Positions 51,046 through 61,300 of a DNA stretch of 64,000 nucleotides are shown one piece after another. How positions within the stretch are numbered: the first letter of the stretch is position 1; every line of letters starts with the position of its first letter. Under the pieces are notes generated by a model. The model made no database searches, was not told where the DNA came from, and was given only the letters and a program-made list of their open reading frames with translations. The position numbers and the translations under genes were made by a program. Origin of the DNA: Diphasiastrum complanatum (taxonomy: Eukaryota; Streptophyta; Lycopodiopsida; Lycopodiales; Lycopodiaceae); assembly GCA_029204225.1 (NCBI GenBank), contig CM055109.1, forward strand, positions 17,787,590 through 17,851,589, written 5' to 3'.

Positions 51046-52227
51046 TGGTTGGTTTTGATTCCGGAATTTTGTTGCTTCCCCTTGTTTTGGTGATCTCTGG
51101 GGTGAATTGCTTTTGTTTTTTTGTTTACTTTTGCTGTTTCGGTTTCCTGGATGTCTGGTTTGTTGTAGGTGGTGATGCGCTTTCTGTTTCCTTTTGGTAG
51201 TCGCAGCGTTTCTGCCAAACTCGTGCTTAGTTTGTTTATCTTTACTCAAAAGCATGCATTCTGGTCATGGTGCATGCGACTTGAGGCATTGAGTGCAGCA
51301 ATAATGCAATAATTGGTCATCGTTCCTTGTGCTAATTGGTCATTTTGCTAGTATAAAAGCGTAGGCGTTAGTGATTGCCGTGGCTTTGCTTCATTGCATT
51401 CACTGCATTCTGAAGCCATTGTAATTTAAGTCACTTCCATGCATTTTTCCAACCGCCCCTTGCACGAACAAATCCAAAATATCTTTCGAATAAATCTTTT
51501 CATTAATATTCTAGAGGTATCTGTTTCCCTCACGACTTTTCCACAATGCCATGAAGGTGTAAAAGATATATCAACCTCCTCTGCAAATTGTCACAGTGTT
51601 GTTTTTAACTGAACAGTAGTTGCACGTGCGTTGGCTTTTAAGTTGCTGTGACTGTTTCTGTGATCTTTTGCTATTGCTGAGCATAACTGTCCTGTACATT
51701 TTCCCCGACAAAGTTGTATATGATTTCAATTGCTCTATACTACCAGTTAAAGTACCTGGACGTAGGTAAGTAGGCATTTCTCTTTGCCAGCGTGTTATAA
51801 CACAAGTATTTTAGACATTTATAGGAACTTCCATTCATTCATTGCTGTAACCTGTCAGAGTGGATCCAGCAATCTAACACTCTTGAGGCATCTTCTAAAA
51901 GAATGCTCAACTCTTTCAAGAAAATCCACCAAGCAAGGTAGCCTGGAACCATCGTAGGAAGCGTAACAGAGCGATTATGCTTTACATTATGGGGATAGTT
52001 ATAAAATATTGAAGTGGCTGGCTGAATCTGCTTAGCCTTTCCTTGGAGCTGCATGGATGTTAAACGTCACTGACAGAAATTAACCTTGTTTCTGTTCAAA
52101 GGATGATCGACTTGAGAAATTCCACCTTTGAGTTTTGACTCAATTCTGTCTAACCCGATCTTCACCGCTACTCGTCATTCTTGTTCCGAAGCCATAGGTG
52201 AGATTATTGAGCGCTTAACTCGCAGAT

Positions 52228-55200
52228 ATGCCGCTAGGTTCCTTGAGCCAGAATGCACCACCGTTGGAATCTTGTTCAGAAGCTCCGTCTAGAAACGGAG
52301 ATTCACGTTGCGATCTCTTGGACAATGGAATGGATCTCTCCAAGCTCCTTGATATAAAGCCCAGGCTAATGCGTCCCATTGAGACAAACAGATCCCTGGA
52401 TGAAAGATCCCTCAATGACTTAATTTCTCCAGGTATATCTCCACGTCCTCCCAGACAGTTAGAAACCGTCAAAAGCTCTGACTGTTTGGAAGGCATGCTG
52501 TCTCCAAGCATAAGATCAGCTGCAAATACACCTCGCTCAGGACAAGCATCTTTCGATCCTCATCCAACAATTGCTGATGCGTGGGAGAACTTAAGGCGAT
52601 CTCTGGTGTATTTTAGGGGAAAACCAGTGGGGACAATTGCTGCTATGGACCCCTTCGAAGATTCCCTTAATTACAATCAGGTAAGAGTTAAACGTGATCA
52701 GCAAAATATTGTGCTATAGAATTACATATTGTGTGAGCTATTTTTGCCTTTGAAGAATGAGGATCTGCATATCGGTGTTCGATTTTATTTGACTATTTGA
52801 TGCTATGTTGCAAGCGAGGGTTGACTTTCAAGGTATTTGGCATGGCTCGTCCCAGTTGTATGTGGTGTTACAAATTTTTCTGCTACCATCATTGTGAGAG
52901 AAACAGATTATTGCATCTAACCTGCTGGAATGCAAATCTTAAAGATGTTTCCACTTTTTACTTGTTGGATAAACATAAAAATAGGCACCTCCCTTGCTAC
53001 TGGTAGTTGGAAATGTGGATGCTTGATGCTGATGTACATGAGAAAAAAACTGACATTTCCACTTGAGTGTCGTCCTCATCTCTGTTCACCTTCTGCTTGT
53101 ACTCCAAATCGCTGCTTCATGATTAGCCTAGTCTAAAACGGTTCACACGTTATCCTTCACATGGCCTGAAAAAGTTTTACCATAGACTTTGGTCGTAGCT
53201 AGTTCGTTTTTGTTGGCCATGTGCTGCATTACAATTTACAGCACAAAGACAACGATATTGTTCTGGCAACCTGGTTCCAGTTCTCTTCAGGGAGTCATTT
53301 CGTACCTGCTTATCAACGGATGTATCACACTAGGTAGGCAAAATTATTGCAGTCGTAAGTTAGTATTATCTGAATAGGATTTTTACAAACTTGTTATTTA
53401 CAGATTAGAGAAACTTTAATAATCAACCGAGTGCCCATCATTTTTTGATTTTGTTGCTCTTGTCCTACCTCGCATTATGTTGGTGTAAGCAACTATATGG
53501 AATCAGAATGATGAATTTTCCAGACTTTCTTGATCATATCAATTCTGTTATTTTGAGCCTGTTTAAATTCTATTGCGTCATCTAGCTATTATAATTAATC
53601 TACACTTCAACTCTCCATGCCAGTGTGATGTATTTACACAACATTTTATCTTCATGCATTATTAATAATCCTCCCTTTAGGTTGGGATGTAGTGGAAAAC
53701 CCCACATTGGAGGGGTTGGGCTCATGAAGCAGGTCGCTGGAAGGGGGCAGCTTTGCAAAATAAGGGCCTTTCTTAAAGTTTCTTGCTCATTTATCTTAGC
53801 CGCCTTTTTAGGAAGCAATGTGGTGGTGGTTGTAGAGATAAGAAGAGGACAGAAATTCACGAGGTGAAGGGTCATGCAGCAGTTCTTTAGAAATTCGCTT
53901 GGTAGTTTCAACGTGGGCCGTTCAATGGGGTGTTCAAGTAATTTAAGGCTGTGTTTGAGGTCCTTCCACATGCTATGTAGGTGAGGTTCGAGGTCATATG
54001 ACTTAGTGATTAGGTTGGCTGCTCCTACATAAGAATACCAAGACATGGACTGCAAGCCAATTTTCACTCAATGATCTTGTCCTTGTTTGTTATTTTGGAT
54101 TTTTTGCTATTGTAGTTGTCATTGTACATCTACATTGTAGACATTCAAAAAAAAGTTTGGAGGCTCCACCCGCCGTGGCGGATGGGCCTCCATAAAATTT
54201 TTTGGTAGGCGAAACGAAGCCGTAGGATCATTTGCAGGAGATAGATTAGAGAGGCAGCAAGAACAGTATGGCAAGAACAAATGGGCGAAAAACAGATTGC
54301 CAAGAGTAATCCTATATATGTGGAAGAGGATGATATAAAGACTCAGCCAACAAAATGTCACATTTACTAATAAAATCAGCAAAATCTCCTTCCGATGATG
54401 ATGATAAAAAGCCATTGCAATTCCAAAAGCCAAGTCTCAAAGTGGTAGGGGATCTCGGGCAGCTCCTAAGCCCGGGAGCCCGAGTTCCTATTGTGAGAGG
54501 AGGTCAAAGTATCTCGGTTTGCTGTCGATAAAAACGACCCTTTGCCCTTTTTCTTTTGCTTCATGAATAATCTTTTTTCTTGCCAACCATTGGATATTTG
54601 TCAAATCATCATCCATATAAATGAAGGTGCCTTTGAGCTTTGTTCTAAGCCGAAAGGCTATGTTGCGTTGTTAACGAGAGCGAAATTTGATAAATAGAAC
54701 GTTGTCATCAAAGTTACTACGCCATGTCGTATCGAAACCATCAACAACATGAGATAACTTGGAAGCAAGTAAATCTGTAGCTTCTTCTATTGGTTTTCCT
54801 CCGTTGGCAATGCCTCTTACTCTAATGTTATTTTTTGGCTCTTCTACCTTGTTCATCCAAAACTGTCTCCAAATTGTTACCTATCGTAGAGGCTGAGATA
54901 TGAGGGTGATTACCTTGCTTGAGGATCGATGTCGTTTCTTCAACCTATTTTGCAAGTGATGAGAGTTTGCTGCCCATATCGTCCGGTTTGAAGAGTGCTG
55001 CCCATGTCTTTGTCTCTTCGACTTGTTTTTCCAAGCAAGATATTTTGTTGGAAGTTTCTTTCAAGGGAGGTACATGTTCTGCAATTCGTTGCTTAAGATA
55101 CACATTTTCTTGCTCAAGCTGCTCCATCCGTTCTTTGACACCAACGAGATCCGTAACCAACTTGCCATTCGCAATTTCAAAGAAGTGTAGTTGTTTCGTT

Positions 55201-55685
55201 TCGGATGAAACCAATATCATAAGCATAGAGACTCTCAATAGGCTTGGAAGGAGTGTAGTGGACCGGAGACTGCTGATTTGCAGGCGTTTCTGTGGCAGCA
55301 AGTATCTTGTCGGTGAAAATAGAGGATGCACAGTGATGAAGCCTTCTAATGCAGCCAGCGTGGGGGGAGTTCCCCCATTGCTGTAGGTGAAATAGCATCC
55401 CCCTCCATCATCTGTGACGGAGGAGGAGAAGAGATTAATAGAGGGGGGGGCGTAGGGGCACCCCCCTTTTTCTTAGGTGCCATGTAGAAAGGCAGTGCTG
55501 GACAGTAAAAAATCAGCGTTCAGAGGTCAGATGGAGCGCTCAGAGGTCAGTGATGGAGCAATGGAGAGAGAGCGCCAGATCAGCACCAGGTCAGCAGGTC
55601 AGCGCTCCAGCAGGGCAGGGCAGGGCAGTGCCAGGTCAGCACCAGGGCAGCAGGGCAGCCAGAACCGCGAGGGGAGCCAGAACTG

Positions 55686-55722
<37 letters not shown>

Positions 55723-58399
55723 AGTTGTGCATGTGTGTGTGCACGTGCCTGTCTGCAAGTCCATTTTCTATACTTACATATCCCATACATTCTCACCTTC
55801 CAATTTGGAGATAATTCAAATATCTGGTGATAAATATTCAAGTGGCTTATCATACATGTACAAGCCATTATTCTTCTGAGTGCAATGGATAGTATGAATG
55901 TATATGCCTACCTAATATCCAACTTATGGTTTTCATCAGCTGTTCAGTAGCTAGTTGCATATCATTCTTTAGATACCTTTGATACTTTATTATAACCGAC
56001 CATAAGCAAAAGGTGTTATTTCTCCATTCCCAGGGCCTTTATCAGTTTTCTGAGGGGTTTTTTCCCCCTCTAACCATTCCACCACCTCTCAGCAAGCACG
56101 TTTATCTGTGCATAAAGGATTTCCTCTGTATTTTACTGGTAATCCTAGCAGAGGATTAAAATCTGCAAAGGTTTGTCTTCCTCAGGACATGATGCCCTGT
56201 CCGTTGCTCTCCCACTCTGCTTCTTCGGCTCCTGCAGTTCTGTTTTTTGTTCAAAACATGTAAAGCAGAACCTAAAAATTATGAGGGAGACTATGAATAT
56301 TGAAAGTGACATGACCTTTCTTGCAAGCAGACTATGAATCATTTTTATGGGCCATGGGCTATGCATCACCATCCTTGGGAAATGATTTTCTAGTGAACTT
56401 TCCATGCGGTTCAACAGCCATTCATTTATGATGAAAACTATTAAAAAAGATTGAGTAGAACAAGAGACTTTGAGAATAATTCATACTGAGGAAGACACTC
56501 ATGTGGTTCAGCGGTTGATAGAGTTTATTGAAATTAGACAAGAATTGAGATTCCTCTTTGAAAATTTATTTCTTCCAAGTCTTGTCTGTCTGAGCAAAGT
56601 CAAGATGACATACCGTATCTGAGTTTACACAATCAGCTTTCTTTGACATTCAGCTTTTTTGACCAAGATTGGTAATTCTTCACCTTAAGCTCATCTAATT
56701 TGTGATGGACGCATAAAGTTGAGGATTGTACACCTTATTTTTAGTTTTGGGTATTGTCATAGAGCTAACATGTGTTATATATGATTTGATAGTGATTTTA
56801 GTTAAGGTATGTTGAAATATGTGATATATATGATGGTTTATGTCTTATGTTTTGTCCCAAAGATGTGTCTGCCTTGGCTTGTGAGATGATTGTTTCTTGC
56901 TCATTTGTTGAGTTGAGTGTGGTTTACTGGGAAGAATAACAATGAACATTCTCTGAACAGGCTCCATAAGGACTAAGATTTTGGCCCTTCTGCAGGTCTT
57001 TGTAAGGGACTTTGTTCCTAGTGCACTAGCTTTCCTTATGAACGGTGAGCCAGAGATTGTTAGAAACTTTTTAGTGAAGACACTTAGACTTCAGGCTTGG
57101 GAAAAGCGAATTGACTGCTTCACTCTTGGAGAGGGTGTCATGCCAGCCAGTTTCAAAGTTCTACACGATCCTATGCGGCAGAGTGACACCATGATAGCTG
57201 ACTTTGGAGAGAGTGCAATTGGCAGGGTTGCTCCTGTTGACTCTGGATTCTGGTGGATAATTCTTCTTCGAGCGTATGTGAAATCTACAGGGGATCACAG
57301 TCTTGCAGATCATCCTGACTGCCAGCGTGGTATGCGGCTCATATTGACACTCTGTCTTTCAGAGGGATTTGACACTTTTCCGACCCTGCTTTGTGCTGAT
57401 GGATGCTGTATGATTGATCGCAGAATGGTGCGTCCCTGTACAGTTTTACCAGGCATTGATTACTGTGTTAGGCTGGTTGACATACATAAGCGTGTACTCT
57501 CATATGGTACATTGGTTGTGATGCAAACCTTACACCATTGCTATTTGGTGTATGGCTTCATAATATGCAATCACTTACCTCTGCACATGTTTGCTAGATT
57601 TGAGTATGTGAGTGGGTGTGTTTTACCATATTGTTTACTTTTTCTCCTTTCTAATTCTGCTCATCATTTATAGTATAGTAATTCTTGTCTCTTGCACGGA
57701 ATGCAACTTGTATCCTTTTATTTCTTCTAGAAGCTGTAGTTTTAACTAATAGCTACGCAATTGTTTAAGAAAGCTGTCTCTATGAGGCAATAGATAGCAA
57801 TTTCAATGACGTGTTATGCATCTAAAATTGGTTTCTGTAGGGAATATATGGCTATCCAATCGAGATACAGTCACTTTTCTATATGGCCCTTCGCTGTGCC
57901 CGAATCATGCTTAAGCCTGAAGGTGGTGGAAAAGAGTTTATTGAGAGGATCGATAAGCGTCTACATGCCTTAAGCTACCACCTGAGGTCTTACTTTTGGC
58001 TTGACTTTCAGCAGCTCAATAGCATATATCGCTACAAGACTGAAGAATATTCACATACGGCAGTCAATAAGTTCAATGTTATCCCTGATTCGATTCCCGA
58101 CTGGGTATTTGATTTCATGCCCACTAAAGGAGGTTACTTTATTGGGAACGTCAGCCCAGCTCGAATGGATTTTAGGTGGTTCACTATTGGTAATTGTGTT
58201 GCTATTTTATCTTCCTTGGCTACTCCGGAGCAGGCAACTGCTATTATGGATCTTATTGAGGAGCGCTGGCAGGATCTAGTTGGTGAGATGCCAATAAAGG
58301 TTGCTTATCCTGCACTTGAAGGGCATGAGTGGCGAATTGTGACTGGCTGTGATCCCAAAAACACCAGATGGAGTTACCACAATGGAGGCTCATGGCCAG
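52228..58399 (+). CDS. Alkaline/neutral invertase (GH100), exons 1-3, incomplete at 3' end
   Basis: The enzyme hydrolyses sucrose to glucose and fructose. Exons 52228-52680, 56996-57427 and 57841-58399 give 481 codons plus one base. Junctions CAG/GTAAGA, TGCAG/GTC, ATG/GTGCGT, CTGTAG/GGA and G/GTTAGC fit and all phases agree. Exon 1 begins at the only suitable ATG and encodes a Ser/Pro-rich N-terminus ([19 protein letters not shown]) and [20 protein letters not shown]. Exon 2 has [55 protein letters not shown] and [15 protein letters not shown]. Exon 3 has [40 protein letters not shown] and [20 protein letters not shown]. The short N-terminus without a clear transit peptide suggests the cytosolic type. 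The final exon, expected to start with the rest of a split valine codon and LLW, was not found before 64000. No stop or frameshift is present, so the gene looks functional. A decayed LINE lies antisense in intron 1. Confidence 0.95.
52681..54300. other. Invertase intron 1, first part
   Basis: Intronic DNA. A minus-strand frame at 53600-54067 (155 codons; contains [19 protein letters not shown] and [17 protein letters not shown]) lies next to the LINE and could belong to it, but was not recognised as endonuclease or RT. Confidence 0.5.
54330..54450 (-). pseudogene. LINE ORF2 start: first residues of an endonuclease
   Basis: The minus strand reads [11 protein letters not shown] ... [17 protein letters not shown], the N-terminal beta-strand with the WNCNG motif and the DILLxxE motif of AP-type LINE endonucleases. 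It starts about 40 bp after the ORF1 stop. Recognisable homology ends within 40 residues. Confidence 0.65.
54488..55483 (-). pseudogene. LINE ORF1-like protein: coiled coil, RRM-like and C-terminal region
   Basis: On the minus strand a start at 55483 gives [16 protein letters not shown]. After frame changes, 55331-54945 encodes a heptad-rich coiled coil ([40 protein letters not shown]). Then comes [40 protein letters not shown], an in-frame TAA at about 54671, and [20 protein letters not shown] with a basic tail ending at TAG 54488-54490. Coiled coil, then RVRGI...F(I/V)KF (an RRM-type pattern), then a C-terminal domain is the layout of L1 ORF1p RNA chaperones. An endonuclease start follows directly, which supports this reading. 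ORF1p would coat element RNA. Broken copy, antisense within invertase intron 1. Confidence 0.65.
55484..55720. repeat. GC-rich CAGGTCAGC minisatellite and AG array at the LINE 5' side
   Basis: Between 55510 and 55665 variants of AGGTCAG, CAGCACCAGGTCAG and CAGGGCAGGGCAG recur in an irregular tandem pattern, followed by an AG microsatellite at 55688-55720. Being immediately upstream of the LINE ORF1 start, this may be the LINE 5' UTR. Confidence 0.7.
55721..56995. other. Invertase intron 1, last part
   Basis: AT-rich intronic DNA ending in TTCTGCAG. No further feature recognised. Confidence 0.7.
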
Positions 58400-61300
58400 G
58401 TTAGCAAAGAGTGAACTTCTCATCCTTCACCATTCTTGGTGTTACTGATATATAATGGGTCTTGGATTTCATAAGCTCAGCTTGTTCTTTTTTTTGTTTC
58501 ACGGAACCCTGTTTCGTAATAACATTTATTATGGCATGGTTCTGTCTTTTCTCTTGTAATTTGTTATTTGATAGATTAGCTTGCAACTTTTGGGCTGCAA
58601 AATTTATGAATTCCAGATTAGTTAGAGCCAGTGGATTAACTTTCTTACTTTTCCAACTTCAACACCTCATAGAAATCACCAGCTTAGTATCATTTTGAGA
58701 TAAGCACTAAAAGTATAGATAATCAGCACATGTATTCCTTTTTGTCATGGTTGTACTTCTATCAACTTGCCTAGCAATAAGAAAGAATTAAAAAGGGTAA
58801 AGAATGAATGTGTTAAGTCTACACGATTTACAAAGATTGTGTGCCTCCTTTCTTGGAAGCTGGTGGACGATAGGCTAACCCTTGTTCAGAGGGGCTTTGC
58901 ACCCATTAAGAGAGGACAAGATCTGTTGCTAAAAGCACACACAGCCTAACCATCACTGTATTATAGCCAATCTATCTGGTCGCAAAGCAATGTTGAAAAG
59001 TACATTTCAAATTATGGATTTTCTAGAAATTCTATATTTTCTATGTCGTCTATACTCTACAGCACATCTATGAGCAATAGAATTGTGTCTTATCCTTTTT
59101 TAACTTCAAAACTTAGTTAGCTTATGTTACTTTTACATGTCACCATTTTAGAATCAGTATCCAATGCGTGTTGTCCTGGAGAACTTTATAGGGAATGTTT
59201 TCAACTTTGGCCTGCGCTTGAAACAGAGCAAGTTGTACCACTTTGCTTAGCTTACTGAGAATTTTTGTTGTCACTTGTCCATATAACACTCGAGTGCATC
59301 ATGGCTATGATGCCCAACATGCTCCATGCTTCTCAATTGCAGATACTAAAACATATCATCAATCTGTTGATAGCTAGGAATCTGTGTAATTTATGCCATA
59401 AAACCCTTCATCATACGGTTTTAATTTTGTCTAACCCTTCCAGTTTTGAAATTTACACTGTTTTTCTTCTACATGTCCCTTTTATTTGGAAGTAATATCC
59501 AACATGAATTTTTGAGCATATTCTCTTGTTTGCATGCATGAGCTCGTAGGTTTGTGTTGGAGGACAAGACCACAAGGATTCCCTTCCTCTCTAGATTCAG
59601 GTTCACTTGGTTTTCTGGCTACACGATGCTACTGGGTTATACACCTTCCTACTCTTGGTGTTAAAAGCAGTGCATGTCAATCTATTTTAGGGTTTGCTAC
59701 AATGTCTCCAAAAATGTACACATTTGGTTATCCTTGATTGCAAGATGAAACTTAGGCCAAGGGACTTTTTTTTCGCAAAATGTACTACCATGAAAAGTGT
59801 GTTCTATGTTAAGGGCAAAGTAGGTCCTCTCATGAATGTACTTTGATGGAAATTGAGTTAGGTGCCAAGTAGAGTTTTTGGGCCTCGGCAGCCTTTTTGT
59901 TGTTACGCAAATTGCATGGATGGTGGACCTTCATTATTCTCAATTCTATTGGCTTGATTAGTATTGCATTGATGTTTCTCCTCTTATACATGATCGTTTG
60001 GCTCTCGTGAGAAGAGCTGATCTTCGACTTATGCAACTACCAATTATGTGCCTCTATTGCCTAACGTTATGGACAAGAAATAGAGATATCACATCTTAAA
60101 GATGAGGTTAAAGCAGTGACTATGGCGCAAGGTAATCAACAAGAAAGTGGGTAAGTTTACGGATATTGAGAGCACTATGAATAGAATTGTGAAAGATTTA
60201 GAAGGCTTTGGTAGGCAAATTGAGATTTGTTTCTAACAATGTATCTCTTTCTTCAATAGGTACAACTAATCTATCAAAAAAAGAGTTGAAGTCATTGCAT
60301 CATTTATCCTTAATGTACTTACATGGTAGGCATTTGATTCTCGGCATAACAATGATGAAGTATGGATTCTATTTGGTACACTTAAGTTTCATGATCTAGT
60401 TCACAAGTGGCGGTTATAATTACAGTTACAATGAAAAGCATGTAGTAAAGTAAATGTTTAAGATGAAGTTGATGGTCTAAGACTTTGTGGTTGGACTCCA
60501 TAGGGTTGAAGATTGCTCGTCTCCTTTACTATGTCAAATATTATGCAAGACATAACATCAATATATATAGTATACTACAGGTTGACACTTTGGGCAAATT
60601 TCAAGACTTTTTTGATTAAATTTGCGTTCATGCATGATGGAAAGGAGGCAAGAGCTAAGGATGTTTGTGCAAAAGGAAACTTTATATGTGTATGTCATGG
60701 AGTTAAGGGGTTTTACATTTATATTTTTTAGTTGCTAACAACTATGTAGGTAGAGTATTTTATTTATGGTCTAAAGAATGTGGGCTAAAAAGATAAGTAA
60801 TCTGCCTTTTGGGTGAGGTAGAAGCTTGAAGGTATGTGATCCATCCTTTGGATAAAATAAATAGGAAAATACTTCAATTTTGCTTGATAATGGTGGTTTA
60901 GATGGCTTTGTGTCCTACTCTTTTGTGGAGTGCCTTTTCCAAGGTACACTATTCGAGTTTTGGATAAATTGTTGTGCTTTTGTTTGATAGTGGTATTTTG
61001 AATAATTTGCATCCTATTCTCTTGTGGAGTGACTTCGTTTGCCTAGTGTACCTAGTCCAGGGTATATCATTGAAAAAGCCCCACCTTGAGATAGCTACGT
61101 TTGAGAACCATGTGTATTGGATTTGACTTTGGTATGGAGGAGTATCCATATTTAATGTCCTTCGATCTAATGAATCAATTGGTTGCAATGTGTTAATCCT
61201 ACTGTTAAAGGAGGTTACATACATTGAACCTTCAACAAAATGGAAACGAGGTGGTTCTTTGAGGCAGTCCATATGTTGCACTTCAAGCCAATAAGATGAA

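Noticed and set aside
58400-58404. In-frame TAG just after GGSWP as the natural invertase stop
   Set aside because: The family continues for about 80-90 residues and a G/GTTAGC donor in the conserved phase lies exactly here.
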